A DNA stretch of 51,753 bases, taken from the NCBI GenBank assembly GCA_031282245.1, contig JAITEB010000049.1, forward strand, positions 1-51,753, read 5' to 3'. Both the position numbers and the translations under genes were made by a program. Below, piece after piece: positions 26,774-36,836 of this stretch. The notes beneath the pieces are model-generated. The model saw only the letters and a program-made list of their open reading frames with translations. It was not told where the DNA came from and did not search any database. The stretch is from Oscillospiraceae bacterium. Its GTDB lineage: Bacteria > Bacillota > Clostridia > Oscillospirales > Ruminococcaceae. Each line of letters opens with the position of its first letter. Position 1 is the first letter of the stretch.

Positions 26774-27706
26774 CTATTTTGTATTTTCGGCCCTGTCAAG
26801 CTTGTCTTCCTGTTTGTCAAAAACTATAGTGGCAATATATCCCGCAAAGACAAAAACAATGCCAATCAGAAATTGCGGCAGAAAGTCCGCTTCCATGGCG
26901 CGCGGCACAACTCCGTCCAGCTCCAGCGTGATGACGGTTGCAAGGACTATTCCCCCAACGGCGTAATACACAAGCCCCTCGAAACGGGTCAGCAGCATGG
27001 TCAGCAGCTTTGCGACGAAAACCATCCCAATGGCCGCGCCGGCCAAAAAGGGGACAAGCAGAACGACACTCCTGCCCAGGTCCGCCGCACGTTCGCCGCT
27101 GCCGCTGAAAACCGCGCCGGCCAGATCCGTTATTTTCCCCACAGCGTTATAAACTGTGCCGTACTGATTGATGACCATCAGCATAACGCTCCCGCTTACG
27201 CCGGGTATCGCCATAAGCGACGTTGTGAAAAGCCCGGCCAGAAGAAGCGTGAAAAAGTCCCGCGCGTTTGTCAGCTCCGGAATAGCGACGCTTAAATTTG
27301 AGCTTTCCGGGCCTTCGACAAGGCCGGAGAGAACAAGCATTGCGGTAAAGGCCGCAACGCTTATCAAAATATACTGCGGCTTGAACTTAATAGACCTGAT
27401 TTTTCTGTATATCATGGGAAAACTTCCAATAACAAGGCCGACAAAAAACATATACGAAGGCACGGGGTATTTCTCGCATATCCACAGAACCGCCTTTGTT
27501 GAGGCAAGAATGCCGGCAACACAGCCAAGGGCAATCGGCCACAGAAAAGCTGCGCTTTTTTTTGTTTCGCGCCGAAAATTGCTTATCGAAGAAAGAATTT
27601 TATCATACAGCCCGACGACGACCGCGAAAATGCTTCCGCTGAGTCCGGGCAGAACAAGAGCAATGCCAATAAAAAATCCCTTAATCATGTTGAAAATAAT
27701 TGTCAT
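26774..27706 (-). CDS. DUF368 membrane protein (PopT-type undecaprenyl phosphate translocase)
   Basis: This 310-residue protein has about eight hydrophobic segments and the DUF368 family start MIKGFFIGIALVLPGLSGSI; a second related repeat, LMAIPGVSGSVMLMVINQYG, lies in the middle, as in inverted-repeat transporters. DUF368 proteins (PopT) have been reported to recycle undecaprenyl phosphate across the membrane for wall and glycan synthesis. That role is carried over from family knowledge. AAAGGAG precedes the ATG. It is transcribed alone, with a terminator at its end. Confidence 0.88.
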   Translation of the reverse strand: MTIIFNMIKGFFIGIALVLPGLSGSIFAVVVGLYDKILSSISNFRRETKKSAAFLWPIALGCVAGILASTKAVLWICEKYPVPSYMFFVGLVIGSFPMIYRKIRSIKFKPQYILISVAAFTAMLVLSGLVEGPESSNLSVAIPELTNARDFFTLLLAGLFTTSLMAIPGVSGSVMLMVINQYGTVYNAVGKITDLAGAVFSGSGERAADLGRSVVLLVPFLAGAAIGMVFVAKLLTMLLTRFEGLVYYAVGGIVLATVITLELDGVVPRAMEADFLPQFLIGIVFVFAGYIATIVFDKQEDKLDRAENTK

Positions 27707-27893
27707 ATAAAAATTCTCCTTTTTGCGGTTTATTCTGATAACGCCAATCGCCTGTTAATTTATGGCAATCTGCGCTGTAAAATTTATATTAAATTTTAGC
27801 ATTCAAAAACAGCCTTTACAATACGGGATTTTTGAACAAATCGTGTATTAAAAAACACAATATTAAGAGAATTTTTAATTCGGGACAAAATTC

Positions 27894-27922
27894 TTGCCTT
27901 GGGGCGACGCTTGGCTTATAAT
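27894..27922 (+). promoter_or_regulatory. Promoter of ppk
   Basis: TTGCCT (27894-27899), a 17-bp spacer and TATAAT (27917-27922), 40 bp before the ppk start. Confidence 0.7.
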
Positions 27923-27961
27923 CTTAATATTAAAAGCGCTTATTGGACTGGAGTGAACGCA

Positions 27962-30013
27962 TTGAACAAGAAAAAAGCGACACGCAAGCTGTATTTTCAA
28001 AACCGGGAGCTTAGCTGGCTGAAATTTAACGAGCGCGTTCTGAACGAGGCGCTCGCGCCTTCAAACCCGCTGTTTGAGCAATGCAGATTCCTGTCGATAT
28101 TTTCAAGCAATCTTGACGAATTTTTTATGATAAGGGCGGCTTCTATACAGGATCAAATCAAAGCAAATTATAATCTGCAGGACTATTCCGGATACAGGCC
28201 GGAAAAGCTCATAAGCAAAATCATGCGCTATTCCCGCCGCCTTGTAAAACGGGAATACGAGATTTACCACGGGCATATACTTCCCCTGCTGAAAGAACAG
28301 GGCATTAATATAATACCAGCCGGGGAACTTTCTGATAGAGAACGGGCTTTTGCCCGCGAATATTATAAAAACAAGCTGCATTCTATGCTTTCGCCCTCCG
28401 TGCTGGATAAAAACCATCTGTTCCCGCTTTTCAAGAGCGGTTGCCTGAATCTGTTTGTTTCGTTTTATGCCCCGGAAGAATGCCCGCTCTATGCCGCCGT
28501 TGAGATTCCCTCAGGCTATGACAGGCTTATCCCTTTGGGCGGCGGAAGTTTTTTGCTTCTTGAGGACTTGATAGCCCTTAATCTTGATATGCTTTTCCCC
28601 GGGATGGATGTGAAATTCTGCGGGGTTTTCCGGGTGAGCCGCAACGCGGATTTGGAATACGACGAGGACGACGCTTCGGATTTGCTTGACTATATCAAAA
28701 AAAGCCTTAAAAAGCGCAAATGGGGAGCGGTGATACGCCTTGAAACAGCCAGACAAACCCCTCCGGACGTGACGGAGTTTCTGAAAAAAAAGTTCAGGCT
28801 TCAAAAAAGCCATATTTTTGCCGCAGACGGCCCGGTCTCCATGGATTTTTTGGCAAAACTCGGCAAACTTGTTTGCAGGCCGCAACTGTGCTGCAAGCCT
28901 TTCGTACCGTGGACAAAGCCGCCGCTGCGGTCGGAGCGGGATATTTTCGCGGCTGTCGCCAGGAAAGACTATCTTGTATTTCATCCATATGAAAGTTTCG
29001 AGCCGGTTATGCGCTTTGTTTTTCTGGCCGCCGGGGATCCGGGAGTTGTGGCGATAAAACAGACGCTTTACCGGGTTAGCGGCGATTCACCCATAATAAA
29101 AGCCCTTGCAAAGGCGGCGGAAAACGGCAAGCAGGTTACCGTTCTGCTTGAACTGAAAGCCCGCTTCGACGAAGAAAATAATATACGCTGGGCAAACGAG
29201 CTGGAACGCGCGGGATGCCATGTTATTTACGGCAGGCGCGGGCTGAAAACCCACGCGAAAGTCACTCTTGTATTCAGGAGAGAGGGCGAAGCGATCAAAA
29301 AATACGTCCATTTCGGCACGGGAAACTACAACGACGTGACCGCCGGGCTTTATACGGATTTGGGGCTTTTCTCAGCCAGAAAGAAATACACGGATGACGC
29401 TTCGGAAATTTTCACCATGCTTGCCAATCCGGAGTATTCGCCGAAACTCACGACGCTTGCCGCTGCGCCGGCGGAGCTTCGCGGCCGGCTTTACGGGCTT
29501 ATCGAAACTCTCATAAAAGAAGCCGGGGAAGGACAGGCCGCCGAAATTAAAGTCAAAATAAACTCCCTGTGCGACCCGGAGCTGATACGGCTGTTATATA
29601 AGGCATCCCAAAGCGGCGTGAAAATAAAGCTTCTTGTTCGGGGCATCTGCTCGCTTTGCCCGCAGGTCGAGGGATTGAGCGAAAATATAGAGGTGCGCTC
29701 CATCGTGGGGCGTTTTCTGGAGCACAGCCGGATATTCTGCTTTTCCGGGGGGAAAACCGAGGTTTTTATTTCCAGCGCGGACTGGATGCCCCGTAACCTG
29801 AATACAAGAATAGAGCTTCTCACGCCTGTTTTATATGCGCCCATAAAAAAACAATTAATTGATATTTTTAATCTGTGCTGGGCGGACAACACAAAATCAT
29901 ACGCGCTGATCAATAAAAACTATGAGAAGATTTCCCCCGCTGACGGCGAGGAAGCGCTGAATTCGCAGGAATATTTTATCAAATCCCACGGGCGCGCGCC
30001 GTCCTCTCTATAG
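27962..30013 (+). CDS. ppk: Polyphosphate kinase 1
   Basis: The 683-residue enzyme builds polyphosphate from ATP. The N-terminal YFQNRELSWLKFNERVL and SIFSSNLDEFFMIRAAS are PPK1 signatures. The two catalytic histidines are at 431 (RGLKTHAKVTLVF, the phosphorylated one) and 588 (FLEHSRIFCF), nearly the same numbers as in E. coli (435 and 592). HFGTGNYNDVTAGLYTDLGL is also conserved. The start is TTG at 27962 with CTGGAG 8 nt upstream. ppx follows 73 nt downstream on the same strand, giving a synthesis and degradation pair. Confidence 0.97.
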   Translation: MNKKKATRKLYFQNRELSWLKFNERVLNEALAPSNPLFEQCRFLSIFSSNLDEFFMIRAASIQDQIKANYNLQDYSGYRPEKLISKIMRYSRRLVKREYEIYHGHILPLLKEQGINIIPAGELSDRERAFAREYYKNKLHSMLSPSVLDKNHLFPLFKSGCLNLFVSFYAPEECPLYAAVEIPSGYDRLIPLGGGSFLLLEDLIALNLDMLFPGMDVKFCGVFRVSRNADLEYDEDDASDLLDYIKKSLKKRKWGAVIRLETARQTPPDVTEFLKKKFRLQKSHIFAADGPVSMDFLAKLGKLVCRPQLCCKPFVPWTKPPLRSERDIFAAVARKDYLVFHPYESFEPVMRFVFLAAGDPGVVAIKQTLYRVSGDSPIIKALAKAAENGKQVTVLLELKARFDEENNIRWANELERAGCHVIYGRRGLKTHAKVTLVFRREGEAIKKYVHFGTGNYNDVTAGLYTDLGLFSARKKYTDDASEIFTMLANPEYSPKLTTLAAAPAELRGRLYGLIETLIKEAGEGQAAEIKVKINSLCDPELIRLLYKASQSGVKIKLLVRGICSLCPQVEGLSENIEVRSIVGRFLEHSRIFCFSGGKTEVFISSADWMPRNLNTRIELLTPVLYAPIKKQLIDIFNLCWADNTKSYALINKNYEKISPADGEEALNSQEYFIKSHGRAPSSL

Positions 30014-30086
30014 GCCGCGGCGTCTTTACAGGGTTGTCGGGAAAAATATAAACGCAGAAATTTTTATATAAAAGGGTGTATGCAAG

Positions 30087-31610
30087 ATGGATAAAAGAGT
30101 GGCAGTTATAGACTTAGGTTCTAATTCGGCAAGGTTGACTATCTGGAATATAAACGAGCGCGGCGGTTTCAGCGTCATAGAGCGGGCAAAAGAAACCGTC
30201 CGCCTCAGCGAGGGCCTTGTGGAAAGCGGTGTCCTGAAGCCGGAACCGATGGAAAGGGCCTTTGAAACAATCAGGGTTTTTGCCCGGCTCATCAAAAACA
30301 AACAGGCCGATCTGGTCTGGCCGGTCGCGACGGAAGCCCTGCGCCGCGCGTCGAACGCTTCTGTTTTCACCAGCCGGATAAAGGCCGAAACCGGGCTGGA
30401 GTTCAACATTATTTCCGGCGGCGAAGAGGCTGAATACGATTTCCGGGGCGTCGTCAACAGCATTTATGTCAGCGACTGCCTTATTGCGGATGTCGGCGGA
30501 GCAAGCACGGAGCTTGTTCTGATAAAAAACCGCGAAGTGAAACGCCGTGTCAGCCTGCCGTTCGGGGCGGTCACTCTGACAGAAGAATTCTGGCCGGAAA
30601 ACAAAAATACCGAATCCGCCGAGCTGGACAAATTCCGGATCGGGCTGCTCGCGTATGTCCGGGGCCGCCTTGGCGAGCTGGGCTGGCTGGACGAGGCAAG
30701 GGGACTGCCGCTTGTCGCCTTGGGCGGCTCAATGCGGGCTTTGGGGCGGCTTTCGCAGAAATTAAAAAATTATCCCCTTGAGCTGCTCCATGGCTACAGC
30801 CTTAAAGCCAGGGAAGTGCGGGACTTAATAAACATGCTGCTGGATTTGCCGCTGAAAAAGCGGGCGGAGCTTCCCTCCGTGGATAAAAAACGGGCGGAGA
30901 TCCTTCCCGGCGGGCTTGCGCCGCTTTTTGCGCTGATGGAAAAGTTCGGCCTGGACAGTTTTATCGCAAGCGAGGCAAGCCTGCGCGAAGGGGTTTTCTT
31001 TTCTCACTATCTTTCGGGAAACCCGATTGTCGGCGATGTCGTCGATTTCAGCGCGCGGAATTTAATCAGGGTCTATGGCCAGGACGAAGCGCACAGCGAG
31101 CACGTTCTGCGCATAAGCGCGGCGCTTTATCAGCAGCTTGCCCCGCTGCACAAAGCGGACGGCTACTACCTGCGCCCGCTTAAAGCGGCCGCGATGCTGC
31201 ACGACATAGGCCAGCTTATTAATTACGAGGAGCACGAAAAGCACGGTTTTTATCTGACGCTCAACGCCGGCCTGAACGGTCTGAGCCACCGCGAGCTTGT
31301 TCTTGCGGCAATGCTGGTGGGTATGCACAGAATAAAAGATCTGAAAATCGACCCCAAAGCTTATAATAATATTTTGCAGGAAGGCGATTTTGAAAATATT
31401 AAAAAGCTTTCCCTGATATTAAAGCTTGCGGAAAAGCTTGACAGAAACAGTACAGGCGCTGTGCGGGATCTCAAGTGCTTCATCAGGGAAAGCGAACTGG
31501 AAATTCGCCTGATAGCCGGCAAAGGCGCGGAAGCGATTGTGTCGGCGGCTATGACCAGCGAAAAGTCCTTTGAAAAAATCTATGGCAGAAAATTAATTGT
31601 CAGCTGCTAA
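30087..31610 (+). CDS. ppx: Exopolyphosphatase (Ppx/GppA family) with HD domain
   Basis: The 507-residue protein removes terminal phosphates from polyphosphate and may hydrolyse pppGpp. The ASKHA-fold N-terminus has AVIDLGSNSARLTIWNI, EATGxEF-like ETGLEFNIISGGEEAEYDF and the second phosphate loop DCLIADVGGASTELVLIKN. The C-terminal HD-type domain has MLHDIGQLINYEEHEKHG (H372, D373). Length fits the long Ppx class. AAAGGGTG lies upstream of the ATG. It is probably co-transcribed with ppk. Confidence 0.93.
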   Translation: MDKRVAVIDLGSNSARLTIWNINERGGFSVIERAKETVRLSEGLVESGVLKPEPMERAFETIRVFARLIKNKQADLVWPVATEALRRASNASVFTSRIKAETGLEFNIISGGEEAEYDFRGVVNSIYVSDCLIADVGGASTELVLIKNREVKRRVSLPFGAVTLTEEFWPENKNTESAELDKFRIGLLAYVRGRLGELGWLDEARGLPLVALGGSMRALGRLSQKLKNYPLELLHGYSLKAREVRDLINMLLDLPLKKRAELPSVDKKRAEILPGGLAPLFALMEKFGLDSFIASEASLREGVFFSHYLSGNPIVGDVVDFSARNLIRVYGQDEAHSEHVLRISAALYQQLAPLHKADGYYLRPLKAAAMLHDIGQLINYEEHEKHGFYLTLNAGLNGLSHRELVLAAMLVGMHRIKDLKIDPKAYNNILQEGDFENIKKLSLILKLAEKLDRNSTGAVRDLKCFIRESELEIRLIAGKGAEAIVSAAMTSEKSFEKIYGRKLIVSC

Positions 31611-31652
31611 TATAGCGCATCATACGTTTGAATTACGCGCGGCCGCCCCTGC

Positions 31653-31690
31653 AAATTTTCAAACAGGCGTTATTATAGACTTGAAAATTT
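31653..31690. repeat. Inverted repeat between ppx and pgi
   Basis: AAATTTTCAA (31653-31662) and TTGAAAATTT (31681-31690) are perfect inverted copies 18 bp apart. It could be a weak terminator for ppx or an operator for pgi; the sequence does not decide. Confidence 0.35.
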
Positions 31691-31763
31691 CATAATAATA
31701 ATATAAAATAAATAAAGAAAAATTTTAGCCTGGTCAATTTAAAAAAAGGAGAGGGTTAAAAAA

Positions 31764-33101
31764 ATGGCAGTAAAATTAAACGCCAAATATACCGGCGTGT
31801 TCGTGGCCGCGCATGAGCTTGAGGCCATAGCGCCCCTTGCGGAGGCGGCGCACAAAGCTTTGTTCGGCGGGACAGGCGCGGGGAACGAATTCCTTGGCTG
31901 GCGCGAGCTTCCCGCAAATTATGACAAAGAAGAATTTAAAAGAATTGAAGCGGCGGCTCAAAAAATTCGGGAAGATACCGGCAGCATTCTTATCGTATTG
32001 GGAATCGGCGGGTCCTATCTGGGTGCAAGGGCCGCTATACAATTTCTGAAAGGCGAATTCTACAACGACCTTGCCGGCAGTTCGCCCAGGATATATTTTG
32101 CCGGGAACAATTTAAGCGCGGCTTATATTTCCAATATATTAAGGCTCTGCGAGGGCAAGAGCGTTTATGTCAACGTGATCTCAAAATCCGGCACAACCAC
32201 GGAAACCGCGCTGGCTTTCAGGATCTTCAGGGAATATCTTGCGGGCCGCTACACAAAAGAAGATATTAAAAGGCGCATTTTCTGCACGACGGACAAAGCC
32301 AGAGGCACACTGAAAGAACTGGCCGTCAGGGAAGGCTACGAAACTTTTGTCGTCCCGGATGATATCGGCGGGCGCTATTCGGTTTTGACAGCCGTCGGGC
32401 TTCTGCCGATTGCCGTCGCCGGAGTTGATATTAACGAGCTTATGCGCGGCGCAAAAGAAGCGCAGGACGCGCTTTCAAACTTTTCCGTCGCGGAAAACGA
32501 CGCGGTGCGCTACGCCGCTTTGAGAAATATATTATATAATAAAGGCAAGAATATAGAGATAATGGTCAGCTATGACCCCGGCTTCGCTATGATGGCCGAG
32601 TGGTTCAAGCAGCTTTTCGGCGAAAGCGAAGGCAAAGACCAGAAAGGCATTTTCCCCGCTTCGGTGACTTTCTCGACGGATTTGCACTCTCTTGGACAGT
32701 ATATTCAGGACGGCAGGCGCTCTATATTCGAGACTGTCGTCGCCTTTGAAAAAGAGCCTGACGATTTTGATATAAAGCCCGATCCTGAAAATCTGGACGG
32801 CCTTAACTTCCTGTCCGGGAACAATTTTTCCTGCGTAAACAAAAATGCCCGTCAGGGAACGATTTTAGCGCACACCGAGGGCGGCGTTCCAAATATAGTC
32901 CTGGAGATTCCGGAAAATTCGCCCTATGAACTGGGCTATCTGATTTATTTCTTTGAGCTTAGCTGCGGGCTTTCCGGATACATGCTGGGGGTCAACCCCT
33001 TTGACCAGCCGGGCGTTGAAAGCTACAAGCGCAACATGTTCGCGCTTTTGGGCAAGCCGGGGCATGAGGCCAGGAGGGAGGAGCTTCTCTCTAAATTATA
33101 A
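31764..33101 (+). CDS. pgi: Glucose-6-phosphate isomerase
   Basis: The 445-residue enzyme interconverts glucose 6-phosphate and fructose 6-phosphate. It matches the short Firmicute form (about 450 residues). The sugar-phosphate site is visible as [18 protein letters not shown] and [18 protein letters not shown]; the catalytic region has [18 protein letters not shown], and [20 protein letters not shown] with the conserved Glu. AAAGGAGAGG precedes the ATG. It links glycogen-derived hexose phosphate to glycolysis. Confidence 0.97.
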   Translation: MAVKLNAKYTGVFVAAHELEAIAPLAEAAHKALFGGTGAGNEFLGWRELPANYDKEEFKRIEAAAQKIREDTGSILIVLGIGGSYLGARAAIQFLKGEFYNDLAGSSPRIYFAGNNLSAAYISNILRLCEGKSVYVNVISKSGTTTETALAFRIFREYLAGRYTKEDIKRRIFCTTDKARGTLKELAVREGYETFVVPDDIGGRYSVLTAVGLLPIAVAGVDINELMRGAKEAQDALSNFSVAENDAVRYAALRNILYNKGKNIEIMVSYDPGFAMMAEWFKQLFGESEGKDQKGIFPASVTFSTDLHSLGQYIQDGRRSIFETVVAFEKEPDDFDIKPDPENLDGLNFLSGNNFSCVNKNARQGTILAHTEGGVPNIVLEIPENSPYELGYLIYFFELSCGLSGYMLGVNPFDQPGVESYKRNMFALLGKPGHEARREELLSKL

Positions 33102-33180
33102 AATTTCTCGCGTGCGCCGCCATATATTCAAACAACAACTTCCAAAAAAAAGCAAATATAAAAACTGGAGGATTTTTCAC

Positions 33181-33597
33181 ATGATCAGACTCATTGTCGG
33201 AAGCAAAGGCTCGGGAAAAACAAAGGCGCTGATAGAACAGGTCAATCAGGCCGCGCTGACCGCAAAAGGTAACGTCGTCTGCATTGAGAAAAACATGAAG
33301 CTGACTTATAATATTAACCACACAATACGGCTCATCGACATGGACAATTACCGCATTCAGGGCTTTGATGCGTTCTACGGCTTTTTCGCCGGGCTTCTTG
33401 CGGGCAACTATGACATAACTGACATATTTGTCGACGGCATACTCAAGGCCGGGGGGCCGGAAAAAGATCTTGAAGCCTTCGGGCGTTTGCTGGAAAAAAT
33501 AGATCTTCTGGTGCAGGAAAGCGATATAAACGTTGTGATAACAGTTTCCGCCAACCCGGAAAGCCTTCCTGAGAGCGTCGCGAAATATCCGCATTAA
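33181..33597 (+). CDS. Conserved small P-loop protein of unknown function
   Basis: This 138-residue protein begins MIRLIVGSKGSGKTKALIEQ, with a Walker A motif GSKGSGKT at residues 7-14. A hydrophobic strand DITDIFVDGIL is a possible Walker B (FVD), and DINVVITVSANPESLP could be a sensor-like strand. It is common in Clostridia and I know no function for it. It would bind ATP or GTP if the loop is functional. GGAGG precedes the ATG at 33181; a longer open frame overlaps pgi and has no ribosome binding site. It lies between pgi and a beta-glucosidase gene. Confidence 0.85.
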   Translation: MIRLIVGSKGSGKTKALIEQVNQAALTAKGNVVCIEKNMKLTYNINHTIRLIDMDNYRIQGFDAFYGFFAGLLAGNYDITDIFVDGILKAGGPEKDLEAFGRLLEKIDLLVQESDINVVITVSANPESLPESVAKYPH

Positions 33598-33632
33598 ACA
33601 GGGCTGTTCAGAAACAAAAAAGGAGAGGTTTT

Positions 33633-35972
33633 ATGACAAGCGAAAAAGCAAAAGCCCTTGTGTCCCAGCTTACGCTGGAGGAAAAGGCCGGGCTTTGCTC
33701 CGGCCGCGATTCATGGCACACAAAACCTGTCGAGCGCCTTGGAATACCCGCCTGCCGCACAAGCGACGGTCCTCACGGTCTGCGAACCCAGGAAGGCGAT
33801 GTAAACAATATAAGCGAAACTTCCAGCATCCCGGCGGTGTGTTTTCCTTCCGCCTGCGCTTCCGCGGCCAGCTTCGACAGGGATTTGCTGCGCAGGATGG
33901 GCGAGGAGCTTGGACGTGAATGTCAGTCGGTCGGCGTAAACGTCCTGCTGGGGCCGGGCGTGAATATAAAACGCAGCCCCCTTTGCGGGAGGAATTTTGA
34001 GTATTTCAGCGAGGATCCTCTCCTTGCCGGGGAAATGGGCGCGGCCCTTGTCCAGGGGCTGCAAAGCCAGGGGACAGGCGCAAGCCTGAAGCACTTTTTC
34101 GCGAACAACCAGGAACACCGGCGGATGGACTCTTCCTCGGAGATGGACGAGCGCACTATGCGCGAGATTTATCTCCCCGCCTTTGAAATAACCGTCAAAA
34201 ACGCCCAGCCTTGGACAATAATGGCCTCTTACAACAAAATCGGCGGCGCATATTCGACCGCAAACAAAAAATATCTAAGCGCTTTGCTCCGCGATGAATG
34301 GGGCTTTGAGGGCGCGGTCGTCAGCGATTGGGGCGCGACGCACGACAGAGCCGCCGCGGTAAAAGCGGGCTGCGATTTGACTATGCCCGCCGAAAACACA
34401 GACAGTGAGCTTGTCGCGGCCGTGAGGGACGGGCGCGTTTCTGAAGAAGAAATTGACGCCTGCTGCGAGCGGGTGATTTCCCTTGCCTTCAAAGGCATGG
34501 AAAACCATAAAGACGGCATAAAATTTGACTACGAAGGCGGCCACGCCCTTGCGAGGAAAATCGCCAGCCAGTCTGTTATCCTGCTCAAGAACGAAAATAA
34601 TATACTGCCGCTGGACAAGGCCGCAAAAATAGCCTTTATCGGCGGCTTTGCGGCAAACCCGCGCTATCAGGGCGGCGGCTCCAGCCACATCAACAGCTTT
34701 AAAATAAGCGGCGCTTTGGAAAGCGCCAGGAACGCTGGTCTGTCCGTCGCGTTTGCGCAGGGCTATAACAACAGGGACGGCTCGACGGACGACGCGCTGA
34801 TTGCGGAAGCCGTGAAACTGGCGAAAGAGTCCGCAGTCGCAGTGGTTTTCGCGGGTCTTCCGGATATTGCCGAAACGGAAGGCATGGACCGCAAAAATAT
34901 GCGTATGCCGGAGGGACACACGCGCCTTATCCGGGAAGTTCGCGCCGCTCAGCCAAACGTTGCGGTCGTTCTGCACAACGGCAGCCCGGTTGAAATGCCG
35001 TGGGCGGATTCCGTTCCCGCCATACTGGAAGCCTATCTTGGCGGGCAAGCCGTCGGCGAGGCCGTCGCAGACGTGCTTTTCGGCGATGTGAACCCCAGCG
35101 GTCACCTTGCGGAAAGCTTCCCGAAAAAGCTTGAGGATAACCCTTCATATTTGTTTTTTCCCGGCGAAAACGGCGACGTGCAGTACTCCGAAAGAATGTT
35201 CGTCGGCTATCGCTACTACGAAAGCAAAAAACTGGAGCCTCTGTTCCCGTTTGGGCACGGGCTGTCATATACGTCTTTCAAGTTCGAGGGTCTGACGCTT
35301 GACAAGACAGAAATCAGCGAGGGCGAAACCCTGGGCGTTTCCGTAAAAGTGACAAACACAGGCGGCCGGGCGGGAAAAGCTCTTGTCCAGATATATGTCG
35401 CTCCGCCGAAAGGCGAAATTATCCGGCCTGTGCGGGAGCTGAAAAAGTTTGAAAAAGTTGATTTGCAGCCGGGCGAAAGCAAAAGCGTGAGCTTCATTCT
35501 GGATGAGCGCGACTTCGCGCACTGGAACCCCAAAAAGCGCGGCTGGAGCGTGGAGGACGGCGCTTATTCCATACAGCTTGGGGAAAATTCCCATAATATA
35601 CTGCTTGAATCCGCGCTGGAGTTTGTCTCAAAAGAAATCCCAAGCGGCGAGGACTTCTGCGACACAACGATTATAAAAGAATTCGCCAGGCACCCCCTCG
35701 GAAAGCAATATATAGAGGACAACCTGGGCTATATACTTTCTATAATGTCCGCCGCCGGTTTTATTCCCAAAGAAGCGCTGGAGAAGACGGGCTATCAGCC
35801 GGGCAGTCCAATTTCCCTGAAAACGGCGCTTGAATATCTTACCCAGTATGCGGAAGCGGTCATTGACCTTCTGATGAACCTGACCATGGCAGTCATGCTT
35901 AATTTTTTGCCGGAAGAAAATAAACAGGCTTTCAAAACTGTTTTGGATAGAATAAAAAAGGGCGAAAAATAA
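33633..35972 (+). CDS. Glycoside hydrolase family 3 beta-glucosidase-type enzyme
   Basis: The 779-residue protein has the GH3 order: N-terminal TIM barrel (about 1-300), alpha/beta sandwich (about 320-520), and fibronectin-III-like domain (about 555-630). The nucleophile Asp is D232 in GAVVSDWGATHDRAA. Substrate-binding segments include LLGPGVNIKRSPLCGRNFEY, SLKHFFANNQEHRR and FPFGHGLSYTSFKF. No signal peptide is seen, so it acts inside the cell on imported glycosides. A helical extension of about 115 residues follows the FnIII-like domain and is not part of the minimal fold. GGAGAGG precedes the ATG. Confidence 0.93.
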   Translation: MTSEKAKALVSQLTLEEKAGLCSGRDSWHTKPVERLGIPACRTSDGPHGLRTQEGDVNNISETSSIPAVCFPSACASAASFDRDLLRRMGEELGRECQSVGVNVLLGPGVNIKRSPLCGRNFEYFSEDPLLAGEMGAALVQGLQSQGTGASLKHFFANNQEHRRMDSSSEMDERTMREIYLPAFEITVKNAQPWTIMASYNKIGGAYSTANKKYLSALLRDEWGFEGAVVSDWGATHDRAAAVKAGCDLTMPAENTDSELVAAVRDGRVSEEEIDACCERVISLAFKGMENHKDGIKFDYEGGHALARKIASQSVILLKNENNILPLDKAAKIAFIGGFAANPRYQGGGSSHINSFKISGALESARNAGLSVAFAQGYNNRDGSTDDALIAEAVKLAKESAVAVVFAGLPDIAETEGMDRKNMRMPEGHTRLIREVRAAQPNVAVVLHNGSPVEMPWADSVPAILEAYLGGQAVGEAVADVLFGDVNPSGHLAESFPKKLEDNPSYLFFPGENGDVQYSERMFVGYRYYESKKLEPLFPFGHGLSYTSFKFEGLTLDKTEISEGETLGVSVKVTNTGGRAGKALVQIYVAPPKGEIIRPVRELKKFEKVDLQPGESKSVSFILDERDFAHWNPKKRGWSVEDGAYSIQLGENSHNILLESALEFVSKEIPSGEDFCDTTIIKEFARHPLGKQYIEDNLGYILSIMSAAGFIPKEALEKTGYQPGSPISLKTALEYLTQYAEAVIDLLMNLTMAVMLNFLPEENKQAFKTVLDRIKKGEK

Positions 35973-35995
35973 ATCCGGGCTTAGAAAAAAAACTA

Positions 35996-36020
35996 CAGGG
36001 GCGGCGATTTGCCGTCCCTG
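35996..36020 (-). terminator. Terminator between the GH3 and SanA-like genes
   Basis: CAGGGGCGGC (35996-36005) pairs with GCCGTCCCTG (36011-36020) with one wobble. On the minus strand it is followed by GTAGTTTTTTTTC, so it ends the SanA-like gene and possibly the convergent GH3 gene. Confidence 0.7.
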
Positions 36021-36036
36021 AATAAATTTATTCGCT

Positions 36037-36759
36037 CTATTTGTCGTTTGTGGCGTCCCCGTCGCCGTAAATCGGGATAACCTCGCCCAGATAAGTGGGC
36101 TTCGGCTTGATAATGCCCATGCCGAAGTCTTTCACCCGCGCGAAAACCTCCCGCAAATCCCGCATCCACTGGCCGCCGTAGACGCGCATGTCGGAGCCGA
36201 CCCCGCGGACTTCCAGCCCCAGTTTTTCCGCGTTATAAACGGCGCGGTAAAGGTGATAATTCTGCGTCACGATTACGGCGCTTTTCACATCAAAAATATC
36301 CCGCGCCCTGTACATGCTCTCATAGGTCGAGAAACCCGCATGATCCATAAAAACATCCTCAGAAGAAACGCCCTGGTCAATGGCGTATTGTTTCATGGCG
36401 TTCACTTCGTCATAGGCTTCCCTGCCGTGGTCGCCGCTCATGAGAATGCGGCCGGAAACGCCGCTTTTGTAAAGCTCAATTCCCCTGTCAAGGCGGTCGC
36501 GCAGCATGTCGCTGCCCACACGGCAGCCCAGTATAATTATGCAGTCGGCCTTGAAGTTTACAGCTTCCGCAGGGGCGATAATCCTTTTGCCGCCGGAACT
36601 TTTGACATAAGCGCTGATAATCAGTGCCGTTATGCTTGTAAAAACAGCAAATATAATCATAAATAAAAAAAACTTCTTAAAAAATTTCAGCGTGAATATT
36701 TTCTTTCCAGGCTTGCGGAATTTGTTTTTCCGGTTTATTTTTATATTTAATTTTTTCAT
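36037..36759 (-). CDS. SanA/YdcF-type DUF218 envelope protein
   Basis: The 240-residue protein has a basic N-terminus and one membrane helix (about residues 28-50, FFLFMIIFAVFTSITALIIS), then a DUF218 domain outside the membrane. Family motifs are CIIILGCRVGSDMLRDRLDR, GRILMSGDHG with YDEVNAMKQYAIDQGV, and VTQNYHLYRAVYNAEKLG. SanA/VanZ-like members affect envelope permeability and vancomycin tolerance, and YdcF binds SAM; the reaction is not known. GGAAGGA lies before the ATG. It is 77 nt downstream of metI, possibly co-transcribed. Confidence 0.87.
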   Translation of the reverse strand: MKKLNIKINRKNKFRKPGKKIFTLKFFKKFFLFMIIFAVFTSITALIISAYVKSSGGKRIIAPAEAVNFKADCIIILGCRVGSDMLRDRLDRGIELYKSGVSGRILMSGDHGREAYDEVNAMKQYAIDQGVSSEDVFMDHAGFSTYESMYRARDIFDVKSAVIVTQNYHLYRAVYNAEKLGLEVRGVGSDMRVYGGQWMRDLREVFARVKDFGMGIIKPKPTYLGEVIPIYGDGDATNDK

Positions 36760-36836
36760 GTTGAATACGTCCTTCCTGGCAAAAAACGCTTGGAATAAGC
36801 AAAGGGTTTCACAGGCGAACGCGGCCCCCCCAAGCC

